64,000 bases of DNA from contig NZ_PYOD01000001.1 of assembly GCF_003026285.1 (NCBI RefSeq), positions 248,001 through 312,000 of the forward strand, read 5' to 3'. The first letter of the stretch is position 1. Each line of letters begins with the position of its first letter. The position numbers were made by a program, and so were the translations under genes. This DNA comes from Photobacterium profundum. Lineage in GTDB: Bacteria; Pseudomonadota; Gammaproteobacteria; Enterobacterales; Vibrionaceae. This document shows, piece by piece, positions 17,184-26,273 of the stretch. Below the pieces are notes generated by a model, which was not told the origin of the DNA, ran no database searches, and saw only the letters and a list, made by a program, of their open reading frames with translations.

Positions 17184-19325
17184 TTACGCGTAAAACTTCT
17201 GGTTATTCTGTACTCGGTCAAGCAAGCCTTTCGGTGCTTCGTAAAGTGTGCCAAGGTGTTTGTATTGCTCTGCAATCTCTAGCAACTTATCAAGGCCAAG
17301 TTGATCCATGTAGTAGAACAGGCCACCACGGAATGGCGGGAAGCCTGTGCCATAAATCATTGCAATATCCGCTTCAGCAGGGGAAGCAACCACGCCTTCA
17401 TCAAGACAACGAATTGCCTCAAACATCATTGGTAGCATCATCCGCATCGTAATGGTGTCATGATCAAAGTCTTTAACCGCTTCACGCTTCGAGGCAATCA
17501 ATTGAGTTGCATCTGCATTTACTGATGGCTTTAAACGCCCTTTACGATCAGGCTGGTACGCATAGAAGCCCAAACTGTTTTTCTGACCATATTGCTGCAA
17601 GTCAACAAATGCTTGAATCACGTTATTTGCAGGCTTACTCATTCGTTCAGGGAAGGCTAAATCCATCACATCGATACAGTGTGCGGCCGTATCAAGGCCA
17701 ATTACGTCCAGTAAGTATGCGGGACCCATCGGCCAGCCAAAGCCTTTACTCATGACTTTATCGATAGTTGGTATATCACCACCATCAACCACTAGCTGAT
17801 TAAAAGCGTGGAAGTACGGCGTTAAGCAGCGGTTAACCAAGAAGCCAGCACAGTCGTTCACCACAATCGGTGTTTTACCCAATTGGCTTACATATTTAAC
17901 AGCTTGCGTAATCGTCTGGTCGCTGGTTTGCTCACCGCGAATCACTTCAACCAATGGCATTTTATGAACTGGGTTGAAAAAGTGGATACCGCAGAAATTC
18001 TCAGGCTTTTTCAATGCCTGCGCTAAACCGCTGATCATCAAAGTCGAGGTATTCGACGCAAGAGTCGCATTAGGGGAAACTTGCTCTAGCTCAGCTAATA
18101 CCGCTTCTTTAATTTTAGGGTTTTCAACAACCGCTTCAATAATAAGATCATTCGATGTGAGGGGTTGGTTATATAACGTAGATTGAATACGGTTGAGTGT
18201 TTCGCCCATTGCCAGTGGCTTTTTACGCCCACGTTCAACTTGTGCCGCTAGTAGTTTGTTTGCTTCGGTCAACCCTAATGCTAAGCCCGCTTTATTGATA
18301 TCTTTCATTACGACATCAGCACCTTTGTCTGCTGTCACATAGGCAATACCGCCCCCCATAATACCAGCCCCAATAACACCAACTTCAGTGACAGGAACGG
18401 CCCCTTTTATAATGGATTTCGTTTTGGCTTTTACCGCCATGTCACTTAAAAAAACAGAAACTAAAGCATCTGCGACACCAGTATTAACACACTTCGCAAT
18501 ACCACGACGTTCAATCGCTAACGCCTCGTCTCGGCTTAGCTTCGCGGCCTTTTCAATGGTATCGAGCATAATGGCTGGTGCTGGGTAATGCTTACCTGCA
18601 ACCTTCGCAACCATGCCACGTGCAACATTAATAGACATTGCAAGCTCATAGTCACTCAGTAGTAACGGTACTTGCTTCTCTTTTTGACGTTGAAGCCAAT
18701 CAATATCACCATCAATACATGATTGAAGTAGTGCCTCAGCTTGAGCAATCGAGTCTACATCTTTCGCAATAACGCCATCAACTACATGATGCTCTAATGC
18801 TTTATCAGCACGGAAGTTTTTTCCTGTTGTTAGCCATTGCAGCGCCGTATCAACCCCTGTTATACGAGGAAGACGAGTCATCCCCCCCCAGCCCGGCATG
18901 ATACCTAGCTTAACTTCTGGCAGGCTAATTTTTGCATCTATCGTTGCAAGACGATATTCCGCTAACAGCGACAATTCAACACCACCACCAGCTGCAACAC
19001 CATTAATGATAGCGACTTTAGGCATTGAAAGATCTTCAATACTGTTATAAATGCCGTGTACCCACTCAAGGTATTCGAGGACGGCACTATCACCTTCTTT
19101 AAACAGCTTACGGAATGCTTTTACATCAGCACCAGCACTAAACAATGCCTTGCCAGAACGGATGATCAACCCACGCGTTTGGGTGTTTTTAATAAGCTCA
19201 ATACTTACTTGAAGTTCTTCTAACGCTTTTTTACTTAAAGTATTAACACCGTCAGCCTTGGCATTAAAAATCAGTTCGGCAAACTGGCCACGCTCGGTAA
19301 CCTGAAAATATTGTCCTTGGTACAT
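17184..19325 (-). CDS. fadB: Fatty oxidation complex alpha subunit (FadB-like)
   Basis: A 713-aa bifunctional enoyl-CoA hydratase/3-hydroxyacyl-CoA dehydrogenase (E. coli FadB 729). The hydratase half holds Glu117 (GGGVELS) and Glu137 (SLPEVKLG), equivalent to the known catalytic pair Glu119/Glu139. The dehydrogenase half has the NAD motif GVIGAGIMGGGIA (316-328) and His448 in GIHFFNP, equivalent to His450. Both activities should therefore be intact. It is the middle gene between the CoA-transferase (26 bases upstream) and the thiolase. Confidence 0.93.
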   Translation of the reverse strand: MYQGQYFQVTERGQFAELIFNAKADGVNTLSKKALEELQVSIELIKNTQTRGLIIRSGKALFSAGADVKAFRKLFKEGDSAVLEYLEWVHGIYNSIEDLSMPKVAIINGVAAGGGVELSLLAEYRLATIDAKISLPEVKLGIMPGWGGMTRLPRITGVDTALQWLTTGKNFRADKALEHHVVDGVIAKDVDSIAQAEALLQSCIDGDIDWLQRQKEKQVPLLLSDYELAMSINVARGMVAKVAGKHYPAPAIMLDTIEKAAKLSRDEALAIERRGIAKCVNTGVADALVSVFLSDMAVKAKTKSIIKGAVPVTEVGVIGAGIMGGGIAYVTADKGADVVMKDINKAGLALGLTEANKLLAAQVERGRKKPLAMGETLNRIQSTLYNQPLTSNDLIIEAVVENPKIKEAVLAELEQVSPNATLASNTSTLMISGLAQALKKPENFCGIHFFNPVHKMPLVEVIRGEQTSDQTITQAVKYVSQLGKTPIVVNDCAGFLVNRCLTPYFHAFNQLVVDGGDIPTIDKVMSKGFGWPMGPAYLLDVIGLDTAAHCIDVMDLAFPERMSKPANNVIQAFVDLQQYGQKNSLGFYAYQPDRKGRLKPSVNADATQLIASKREAVKDFDHDTITMRMMLPMMFEAIRCLDEGVVASPAEADIAMIYGTGFPPFRGGLFYYMDQLGLDKLLEIAEQYKHLGTLYEAPKGLLDRVQNNQKFYA

Positions 19326-19351
19326 ATTTAGATCCTTAATAGATTGTCAGG

Positions 19352-20659
19352 TTACTTACACAGACCGTTAGTAATAGCTTCATCACGTAGCGCATTGCGG
19401 AAATCTGGGTGGGCAATATTGATGAGTGCTTCTGCTCGCTGTTTAGTTGTTAAGCCTCGTAAATCAACAATGCCGTATTCCGTCGCAATAAGGTGCACAT
19501 CATTGCGTAACGTCGTCACTGGTGTACCTGCCGGTAACGCCGAGCAAATAGTTGACTCCACGCCGTTCGGCCCCTTATAGGTCGAAGACAAAGCAATAAC
19601 CGATAGGCCACCGTTAGAGAACGTTGCCCCTCGAACGAAATCTACCTGGCCACCAGAACCTGAAATTTGCGTATGACCAACCCCTTCCGAAGCAATCTGT
19701 CCTGTAAGATCTGTCATGATGCAGGTGTTGATCGAAACAAAATTGTTATTTTTAGCAATTTCATTCGGGTGATTTACCACCACCACATTTCCAATTTCAA
19801 TATCAGGGTTATTGTCGATATAGTCGATCAACTCTTGAGAACCCGCAGCGAAGGCTGCCACAATTTTATTTGGCTTGTAGTTCTTTTCGGCTCCAGAAAT
19901 TACCCCCGATTTACACAGTTCCATCATGGATTCAGTAAACATTTCAGTATGAATACCTAGGTTCTTACGGCCTTTTAAGCCCATCCCAAGCGCATTGGAA
20001 ATTGTCCCAATACCAATCTGAATTGTTGCGCCATCATGGATATAGGGCAAAACATGCTCAGCAATAGAGATTTCTAAATCCGATGGCTCAACAGGTTTTG
20101 GCCCTGCAATTGGATGGTGACCTTCAGCAAAGAAAGTAACATCATCTATATGTAATAAATTTTCGGGGTTGCCAATAAATGGTTGTGACTCATTAACTAC
20201 TGCAATAACAAGGTCAACATTAGGTAATAAGTGCTTATTACCCATGCCACCACAAGCTCCCATACTGACAAAACCGTCTTTATTAGGTGGCGTTACTTCA
20301 ACAACCATGACATTGCAGCCAACAGCATCCAATACTTGGCCGACATTGGATAAGTGATAAGGAATAATTTCAACATTCCCTTTATGTTGAAACTTTTTCT
20401 CCAATGGTCCCATAAATAAACTGCGATAAGTTAAGTGGCCACGGTATTCTGGCTTAAGAAATTCATACGGATAAGTCAGTAGGCCGGAATATAATTCAGT
20501 TCCTTTTAACATCATTGCTATTTTTTCTAATTCTTTAAGAAATAAAACAGGTACAGATAAATAACCACCAGCCCAAATCTTATCGCCAGAATCAATTTTA
20601 CTTGCAGCATCAGCCAAAGATATTAATTTACTTTCATAGTTATTTTTCCAAAGTGTCAT
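19352..20659 (-). CDS. Acetyl-CoA hydrolase/transferase family CoA-transferase
   Basis: A 435-aa cytoplasmic enzyme of the family that includes 4-hydroxybutyrate CoA-transferase and butyryl-CoA:acetate CoA-transferase; it moves CoA from a donor such as acetyl-CoA to a free acid. Glu239 in GIHTEMFTES lies where the catalytic glutamate (Glu238) of clostridial 4-hydroxybutyrate CoA-transferase is known. The late glycine-rich ISGSGGQVDFVRGA loop is typical. As first gene of the operon with fadB and fadA it probably activates the free acid that the pathway then oxidises, replacing an ATP-dependent acyl-CoA ligase. Substrate chain length cannot be told from the sequence. Confidence 0.85.
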   Translation of the reverse strand: MTLWKNNYESKLISLADAASKIDSGDKIWAGGYLSVPVLFLKELEKIAMMLKGTELYSGLLTYPYEFLKPEYRGHLTYRSLFMGPLEKKFQHKGNVEIIPYHLSNVGQVLDAVGCNVMVVEVTPPNKDGFVSMGACGGMGNKHLLPNVDLVIAVVNESQPFIGNPENLLHIDDVTFFAEGHHPIAGPKPVEPSDLEISIAEHVLPYIHDGATIQIGIGTISNALGMGLKGRKNLGIHTEMFTESMMELCKSGVISGAEKNYKPNKIVAAFAAGSQELIDYIDNNPDIEIGNVVVVNHPNEIAKNNNFVSINTCIMTDLTGQIASEGVGHTQISGSGGQVDFVRGATFSNGGLSVIALSSTYKGPNGVESTICSALPAGTPVTTLRNDVHLIATEYGIVDLRGLTTKQRAEALINIAHPDFRNALRDEAITNGLCK

Positions 20660-20796
20660 AGCGACCTCTCTGATATATAGAAATTTATTACTAGCTCCCT
20701 GAACGTTAAATAAATCCTTTTTTAATATTAGGGAGTAAATAAATTACTGGTGTAGGTTTCAGAAGTTATTCCTTTTCTGTGCCCTCAATATATTCC

Positions 20797-20831
20797 GAGG
20801 AGTAACACTAAACTTGGCATTTTAGGACAAG
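20797..20831 (-). promoter_or_regulatory. Operator upstream of the CoA-transferase operon, shared with the reductase promoter
   Basis: Read on the minus strand, TTGTCCTAAAATGCCAAGTT occurs here (core 20811-20831 with one more 5' C) and, with no mismatch, upstream of the reductase gene at 23520-23540. Similarity extends further as AAGTT-n-AGT-n-T-n-ACT. Both sites face their genes in the same relative orientation. The AraC regulator encoded between them is the obvious candidate to bind. The site lies about 150 bases before the CoA-transferase start. Confidence 0.75.
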
Positions 20832-20950
20832 GGTATGACTTGATGCGTCAGCCCTCATAAGCTTGACTCGGCTCACAAATTTAGAACAAGTCGTACAACA
20901 GGTGAGAACGGTCGCAAAAAGTATCCAAAACATTTACTTAAAAAATTCAC

Positions 20951-20983
20951 TTTGCATTTTAAGCCAATGATTTGATGCGTTAG
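20951..20983 (-). repeat. Degenerate second copy of the operator module
   Basis: TTTGCATTTTAAGCCAA followed by TGATTTGATGCGTTAG resembles 20814-20851 (TTGGCATTTTAGGACAA, then TGACTTGATGCGTCAG) with a short gap. It lies 157 bases before the amidase start. It may be a weaker site for the same regulator controlling the rightward amidase. A further partial match, AATTTAGAACAAGTC, is near 20879. The rest of the 20660-21139 gap shows nothing else clear. Confidence 0.45.
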
Positions 20984-21139
20984 GTCATTAGATTAAAAGG
21001 CCGATCTTGGTCAAAAATGCCTACAAATAAAATGGTTAATATAAAAATAAGTAAATAGTGAAGTGAATATAAATCTATTTACAAAAAAAAACAAATCTCT
21101 TAATCGCTTAATTTAATTACCTTTATGGAATATTTTACG

Positions 21140-22162
21140 ATGAAAAGAATCCTTATTGCGACCGCTATTGCTGCGGCAACTTTCACTACCGCATCACATG
21201 CCTGTACCTCAATTGCATGGAATACCGATTTCGGTACATTAACAACGCGCACTAATGATTGGGTAGAAGCAACCTCTCCAATATTAGGGACGATTAAAGC
21301 AGGAACAGTGCGCTTCACCCACGGTGTCGAAGGTCAGGGTGCTATCTATAAAACCCAATATAATATTCTGGCTATTCTGGCCTACGACGGATTGGTTCAC
21401 GACGGTGTTAATAGTGAAGGGATGCAAGTCAATACTCTGTATTACGCGCCAATGACAATGAAAGACTCTGGCAGTAAAACTATTTCACAGTTAGCCTTCG
21501 GTGAATTCTTAATTGCCAATTACGCCACTGTTGAAGAGGTTGTTCAGAACATCGCAACCATTAAAACAGAATTAGCCTCTCACCCTTTAATTCCCAATGC
21601 TCCCACTTTCCACTGGTCGCTAACCGATAAAAGCGGAGATCGCTTGGTGATTGAGCATGATGAAGATGGTATATCAATCTATCGTGGTGACGATGCAATG
21701 GTAATGACCAATCAACCAAGCCAACAAACCCACCTTGATGCGTGGAGTACCGCCTCAGGAAAAATCAGTAAAACATGGAGTGAAGCAGACTTCGGTTCCA
21801 CCGGTAACACTAACCCAAGAGACCGCTTCCTTCACGCCTCTTACTTTAGTGAGCAGCTAACACAGCCTAGCTCATCGGTTAACGGGATGATGAAACTTGC
21901 CACAACCGCTTTCCGTATCCCACACGATGCTGCAAACCGCGAGGTTAACGGCGTGATGGCTGGTTATGCCACAGAGTGGTCGTTAACCCAAAATCTTGAT
22001 ACTGGTGAGGCTGTATGGGAATACCTATGGGGCGATACTTGGACCAATGTGAAATTTAATTTCTACGATATTTTAAAATCAAACAAAGACATTCGCTTCA
22101 AGATGGATGATCCAAAACTTGCAGGTAACATTACCCAGAAAATCATTGCTTCTGGTCGATAA
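21140..22162 (+). CDS. Secreted choloylglycine hydrolase/penicillin V acylase-family amidase
   Basis: Precursor of 340 aa of the linear C-N amide hydrolase (Ntn) family. Residues 1-21 form a Sec signal (MKRILIATAIAAATFTTASHA) and the next residue, Cys22 (ACTSIAWNTDFG), becomes the N-terminal nucleophile on cleavage, so maturation needs export to the periplasm or beyond. ATG 21140 is chosen because it begins the signal peptide and has GGA before it. Family members cleave conjugated bile salts, penicillin V or N-acyl-homoserine lactones. The gene is flanked by a beta-oxidation operon and an AraC regulator, which suggests that the acid released is catabolised; this is inference. Confidence 0.88.
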   Translation: MKRILIATAIAAATFTTASHACTSIAWNTDFGTLTTRTNDWVEATSPILGTIKAGTVRFTHGVEGQGAIYKTQYNILAILAYDGLVHDGVNSEGMQVNTLYYAPMTMKDSGSKTISQLAFGEFLIANYATVEEVVQNIATIKTELASHPLIPNAPTFHWSLTDKSGDRLVIEHDEDGISIYRGDDAMVMTNQPSQQTHLDAWSTASGKISKTWSEADFGSTGNTNPRDRFLHASYFSEQLTQPSSSVNGMMKLATTAFRIPHDAANREVNGVMAGYATEWSLTQNLDTGEAVWEYLWGDTWTNVKFNFYDILKSNKDIRFKMDDPKLAGNITQKIIASGR

Positions 22163-22192
22163 CCTCAACTAACCGCAATAACAATTACAGCG

Positions 22193-22222
22193 AGCCGTTG
22201 GTTATCATCAGCGGCTATTTTT
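22193..22222 (+). terminator. Terminator after the amidase gene
   Basis: AGCCG pairs with CGGCT around a 14-base loop, followed by ATTTTT, about 30 bases after the stop. A short but plausible rho-independent terminator. Confidence 0.6.
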
Positions 22223-22375
22223 GCGTCGACTATTCTGTTATCGATACAAATAATTTACCTATATAGCCAAACCACTGCCAAGCTCACAAAACGCTTGATG
22301 AAAAATGACGTCAATGAAATGTTTCACGATAATATGTCACACGGTACTGATAGCAGCCCTATGGGAGTCGAATCA

Positions 22376-23419
22376 ATGAGTAGCACAAACCCTCCCCCTG
22401 TCACCTCAATGTCTATTCATAAAGGCTGGCTAAATTTATTAAAGCAAACCGCACAACAATACCAGTTAGACAGCCAATACTATTTCGATCAACTCGATAC
22501 CTCCCGCTCTCAGATCGACGTTAGAGAAGTCAGAAAGATCCACCACCAAATGTTTCAAGACAGTGGCGATCCACTCTTTTCTGCACATGCAGCCCAACGA
22601 GTGAACCCTCTGACTTTTGGTTGCTTTTCATTAACATTGTGGACGGCACCGACTGTATTACAGCTTCTGAAAGATGCCAGTAAGTACTGTGTCGCCATTG
22701 GCTCCCCTATTCGGTTACGTTTTCATGAAACTCCACAAGGTGATGCAGAACTCTGGATCATTAACCATGAGCCTCTCAATAAAGAATCCCATATAACCTA
22801 TGTAGGCGTAACGCTCTATATATCAACAATTTTGCAAATCATTCATCAAACCACTGAATACAGCTTGCCTAATGTTGCTGTAAAAGTAATAAAGTGGCCC
22901 TTTCCAGAAAACGAAAAACTTGAATTCGAAAAGCTAATGCACTGCAATATTTCAACAGGTTCACCTATCAGGAAAATATGCGTACAACGTCAACACCTTT
23001 TTCACCCGCTAGCAACAAGCGATCCTGTTCTTTATCCCGTAACACAAACCTTACTGCGTCAGCACACTATTGAATTAGAAAATAGCGACATCGTATTAAA
23101 GGTGTACAAAACACTTGATGATATGCCAACTCTTGCTGATCTTTCTGGTGATAAAGTCGCTGCCAATATGCTAATTAGTATTCGTACCCTGAATCGCCGC
23201 CTGTCAGAGGTTGGGACTTGCTACCGTGGTGTACTTGAAAAATATAAGCTAGAAAAAGCATTACAATTATTAAATCAGCCTAGTGTTAATATGACTGAAA
23301 TTGCCTTTCAACTCGGTTTCTCTGATCTCAGCACCTTTTCACGAGCCTTTAAACGCTGGACTGGCACCAGTCCCTCTCATTCCAGCAATCGCCTAAACCC
23401 TGTCCAAGAAATACTCTAA
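22376..23419 (+). CDS. AraC-family regulator with Arabinose_bd-type N-terminal domain
   Basis: Regulator of 347 aa from ATG 22376, which has GGGAG eight bases upstream; the frame opens earlier (TTG 22295, ATG 22298) but without a ribosome-binding site. The N-terminal two thirds resemble the ligand domain of OruR/ArgR-like AraC proteins (RVNPLTFGCFSLTLWTAPTVLQLL). The C-terminal double helix-turn-helix ends with the typical MTEIAFQLGFSDLSTFSRAFKRWTG. It sits between the amidase and the reductase gene. Near-identical operators lie before the reductase and before the CoA-transferase operon, so it probably governs the whole 16-25.7 kb block, perhaps sensing an acid or acyl intermediate. A weak TGCCAAG half-site at 22276 may allow autoregulation. 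Confidence 0.88.
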   Translation: MSSTNPPPVTSMSIHKGWLNLLKQTAQQYQLDSQYYFDQLDTSRSQIDVREVRKIHHQMFQDSGDPLFSAHAAQRVNPLTFGCFSLTLWTAPTVLQLLKDASKYCVAIGSPIRLRFHETPQGDAELWIINHEPLNKESHITYVGVTLYISTILQIIHQTTEYSLPNVAVKVIKWPFPENEKLEFEKLMHCNISTGSPIRKICVQRQHLFHPLATSDPVLYPVTQTLLRQHTIELENSDIVLKVYKTLDDMPTLADLSGDKVAANMLISIRTLNRRLSEVGTCYRGVLEKYKLEKALQLLNQPSVNMTEIAFQLGFSDLSTFSRAFKRWTGTSPSHSSNRLNPVQEIL

Positions 23420-23506
23420 CTCATCTTTATCGCTGCATAATTAATACATTAAAAGGAGCACACAACCCTTTTAGATGATCAAAATCAAAGCTCTTTATAA
23501 TGGCAG

Positions 23507-23555
23507 TAAATGCCATATTCTTGTCCTAAAATGCCAAGTTAAGTTTCACTAATAT
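23507..23555 (+). promoter_or_regulatory. Operator upstream of the enoate/dienoyl-CoA reductase gene
   Basis: Contains TTGTCCTAAAATGCCAAGTT at 23521-23540, the exact counterpart of the site at 20811-20831. In addition AAATGCCA occurs twice, at 23508 and 23529, 21 bases (two helical turns) apart, as expected for an AraC-type dimer on same-face half-sites. It lies about 85 bases before the reductase ATG. Confidence 0.72.
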
Positions 23556-23624
23556 TGCTTTAATTATTGCCAGTTAATGCAGCATCTTTTGAGCGTTGCT
23601 ATAAAAATACTGGAGCTTAAAGCT

Positions 23625-25655
23625 ATGATGGATAAATCACATAGAGTGTTATTTGAACCAATGAAAATTGGCTCATTAATGCTCAAAAACCGCTACTCTA
23701 TGGCCCCTATGGGTACGCTTGGCTGCGTCGACAATGATGGCGCATATAATCAACGTGGTATTGAATATTACATTGCCCGCGCTAAAGGTGGTGTCGGGCT
23801 GATCATCACTGGTGTACAAATGGTAGAAAATGAACTCGAGCAGTTCCCTATGCCGTCCTTGCCTTGCCCGAGTTATCAGCCAACTGCTTATATCCGCAGT
23901 GCTAAAGAAATGACCGAACGAGTGCATGCTTATGGCACAAAAATTTTCGCTCAACTGACTGCAGGCTGGGGACGTTCATGTATTCCGGGCTTCTCACCAG
24001 AAGATAAATCTATCGCACCATCTGAAGCACCAAACCGCTTCAACCCCGAACAAATCCACCGAGAGCTCACGACCGAAGAAGTGCAATACTTCATCGGTAA
24101 GTTCATTGAATCTGCCGTTATCGCGCAAAAATCAGGGTACGACGGCGTTGAAATTCACGCAGTACACGAAGGCTACTTGCTTGATCAATTTACCATGAGC
24201 TTTTTCAACAAACGAACAGACCAATATGGGGGCAGTTTTGAAAACCGCTACCGCTTTGCGGTCGAAATGGTTGAAGGTATTAAAGCTATTTGTGGCGAAG
24301 ACTTCCCGGTATCACTGCGCTACTCCGTCAAAGGCAACATGAAAGGTTTCGGCCAAGGTATTTTACCGGGTGAGCAAGCACAAGAAGTCGGACGCGATAT
24401 GGAAGAAGGCTTAAAAGCCGCTAAATACCTACAAGAAGCTGGCTATGACGCCCTCAATGTAGATGCTGGTACCTACGATGCCTGGTATTGGAACCACCCA
24501 CCTAATTACTTCAAACCGGGCATGTACCAACCTTACTGTAAAGCAGTCTCAGAAGTGGTTGATATTCCAGTGCTTATGGCAGGGCGAATGGAAGATCCTG
24601 AGCTTGCCAGTCATGCTATCAATGAAGGCATTGCTGATGGTATTTCCATGGGGCGCCCGCTTCTTGCCGATCCTGACGTGGTGAATAAAATCCGCCGAGG
24701 GCGCTTCAATGAAGTTCGACCTTGCTTGTCGTGTCACTTAGGTTGTTTGGGACGCATGGCTGAAGTGGGTAACTTATCGTGTGCTGTAAACCCAAGCTGT
24801 GGTCGCGAAGAAGAGTACAAACTAACGGCTGCTTATCAAAAGAAAAAAATTGTCGTCATTGGTGGTGGTGTTGCAGGTATGGAAGCGGCACGTATCGCTT
24901 CAGACCGAGGTCATGATGTGGTGTTATTTGAAAAATCATCGGTACTAGGGGGCAATGTAATTCCAGGTAGCCAACCTCCCTTTAAACACGATGACCGTTT
25001 ATTAATTGATTGGTTTAGTGGTGAAATGGCGCGTAAGCATGTTGATGTTCGATTAAATACCGTAGCAACAAAAATCACTATAGAAGACGAGCAGCCTGAC
25101 AGTGTCATTTTTGCCACGGGCTCTCGCCCAGCACAACCAAGCTGGTTAACTGGCTTTAATAAACCACACGTGATGATGGCTGAAACAATGCTGATGAATC
25201 CAGAATTCATTACTGGTGGACACATCGCCGTTATAGGTGCGGGGCTTGTTGGGGCCGAAGCCGCTTTATGGATGGCGCAACGAGGAAAACAAGTTACCTT
25301 AATTGAAGCAAGCGACGATATTATTGGTGGTCCACATAGTACCTGCTTTGCCAACTATCAAATGCTGAAAGAATTACTGATAGCTGAAAAAGTCGATATT
25401 AAGACCAGTACCTACCTCAAAGCGATTACAGACAACGGTATTACTGTTCGCCCAGCGTCCGAACCTGAAGCTAACATTAAACTAAAGTGTGATCATGTCA
25501 TTGTCGCTATGGGTTATAAAGCCGAAGATTCATTATTTAGCCAGCTTGCCAATGAACTGGATGTTGATGAAATATATAACATTGGTGACAGTCAAGCTGC
25601 GCGTACCATCATGACTGCCATTTGGGATGGTTATGAAGTAGGTCGCTCTATTTAA
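23625..25655 (+). CDS. FMN/Fe-S/FAD enoate reductase (2,4-dienoyl-CoA reductase/BaiCD-like)
   Basis: A 676-aa enzyme (E. coli FadH 672) that reduces carbon-carbon double bonds of enoate or dienoyl-CoA substrates with NAD(P)H. ATG 23625 has GGAG nine bases before it. Residues 1-355 are an old-yellow-enzyme barrel (YDGVEIHAVHEGYLLDQF, with the conserved His pair). Then comes the [4Fe-4S] set Cys367, Cys370, Cys374 and Cys386, with the same C-x2-C-x3-C-x11-C spacing as FadH. The C-terminal half has two dinucleotide folds (VIGGGVAGMEAAR, VIGAGLVGAEAAL). The HAVHEGYLLDQF region looks nearer to 2-enoate reductase/BaiCD than to FadH, so the substrate may be unusual. Own operator and terminator. Confidence 0.87.
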   Translation: MMDKSHRVLFEPMKIGSLMLKNRYSMAPMGTLGCVDNDGAYNQRGIEYYIARAKGGVGLIITGVQMVENELEQFPMPSLPCPSYQPTAYIRSAKEMTERVHAYGTKIFAQLTAGWGRSCIPGFSPEDKSIAPSEAPNRFNPEQIHRELTTEEVQYFIGKFIESAVIAQKSGYDGVEIHAVHEGYLLDQFTMSFFNKRTDQYGGSFENRYRFAVEMVEGIKAICGEDFPVSLRYSVKGNMKGFGQGILPGEQAQEVGRDMEEGLKAAKYLQEAGYDALNVDAGTYDAWYWNHPPNYFKPGMYQPYCKAVSEVVDIPVLMAGRMEDPELASHAINEGIADGISMGRPLLADPDVVNKIRRGRFNEVRPCLSCHLGCLGRMAEVGNLSCAVNPSCGREEEYKLTAAYQKKKIVVIGGGVAGMEAARIASDRGHDVVLFEKSSVLGGNVIPGSQPPFKHDDRLLIDWFSGEMARKHVDVRLNTVATKITIEDEQPDSVIFATGSRPAQPSWLTGFNKPHVMMAETMLMNPEFITGGHIAVIGAGLVGAEAALWMAQRGKQVTLIEASDDIIGGPHSTCFANYQMLKELLIAEKVDIKTSTYLKAITDNGITVRPASEPEANIKLKCDHVIVAMGYKAEDSLFSQLANELDVDEIYNIGDSQAARTIMTAIWDGYEVGRSI

Positions 25656-25679
25656 CTTCAGCGTTGACCATGCTGTTTT

Positions 25680-25707
25680 GCTGCTCTTCCTAAAGAGCAG
25701 CCTTTTT
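25680..25707 (+). terminator. Terminator after the reductase gene
   Basis: GCTGCTCTT-ccta-AAGAGCAGC, a perfect nine-base-pair stem, followed by CTTTTTC, 25 bases after the stop codon. Confidence 0.9.
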
Positions 25708-25825
25708 CTATCTACCCGAATTTTCCTTTCACGAACCAGTTTTTTAATAACTGTCATTGAATCAATCGCTGGTTTAGTAAAGTATTTATTGGCTTTCTCA
25801 CTCTATAAAATGCAATATTGGACAA

Positions 25826-26218
25826 ATGACAGATAAAACGATAACTACCCACCTACCCTCGTTAATTCACCGAATGGGCTCAGATAATACAAAGAAGGCA
25901 AAGCTCATTGCCCTCGAGTACAGTTGTGAAATCAAAAGGATTCGACGTTCTAGAAATTGGCAAATCACTGGCGATGAAAATTCGTTTAAAAAGTTGTCTG
26001 AAAGACTGCAACTCTCTGAGCCTGAAGCAATGCAATTTCTGATACGGAAAATTGATGAAAAGCTTACGGCGTACAATGACAAGCTAGAACGAATTGAAGA
26101 TAAATTAAAAAGACTCGTGCTACAAAACCCAAACATCACGCTTGCCGAGCTCATGCTGATGACTAACTGCTCTATCACCGAAGCGAGATATGCTCGGTTC
26201 GATGCTGATTCATTTTAA
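25826..26218 (+). CDS. Small conserved protein, annotated in vibrios as ribosome recycling factor family
   Basis: A 130-aa cytoplasmic protein. The beginning, LPSLIHRMGSDNTKKAKLIA, followed by a basic stretch KRIRRSRNWQITG, is a pattern I know from Vibrionaceae proteins labelled ribosome recycling factor family protein. The middle is a predicted coiled coil (KIDEKLTAYNDKLERIEDKL) and the C-terminus looks like a small helical DNA- or RNA-binding turn (TLAELMLMTNCSITEARYARF). It is not the true Frr. Function is unknown; the basic patch and coiled coil would fit nucleic-acid or ribosome contact. A terminator overlaps the stop codon. Confidence 0.65.
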   Translation: MTDKTITTHLPSLIHRMGSDNTKKAKLIALEYSCEIKRIRRSRNWQITGDENSFKKLSERLQLSEPEAMQFLIRKIDEKLTAYNDKLERIEDKLKRLVLQNPNITLAELMLMTNCSITEARYARFDADSF

Positions 26219-26257
26219 TGGCGACAATTGAGATACTATCGCCATTCCTTTGCTTTT
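26217..26257 (+). terminator. Terminator overlapping the stop of the 130-aa gene
   Basis: AATGGCGA (starting inside TAA) pairs with TCGCCATT over 14 loop bases, followed by CCTTTGCTTTT. It lies between convergent genes. Confidence 0.75.
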
Positions 26258-26273
26258 ATCGATGACTGGATAA

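Noticed and set aside
24911..25354. 147-codon ORF on the minus strand within the reductase gene
   Set aside because: Antisense to the second dinucleotide-binding region, Ser/Pro/Thr-rich shadow translation.
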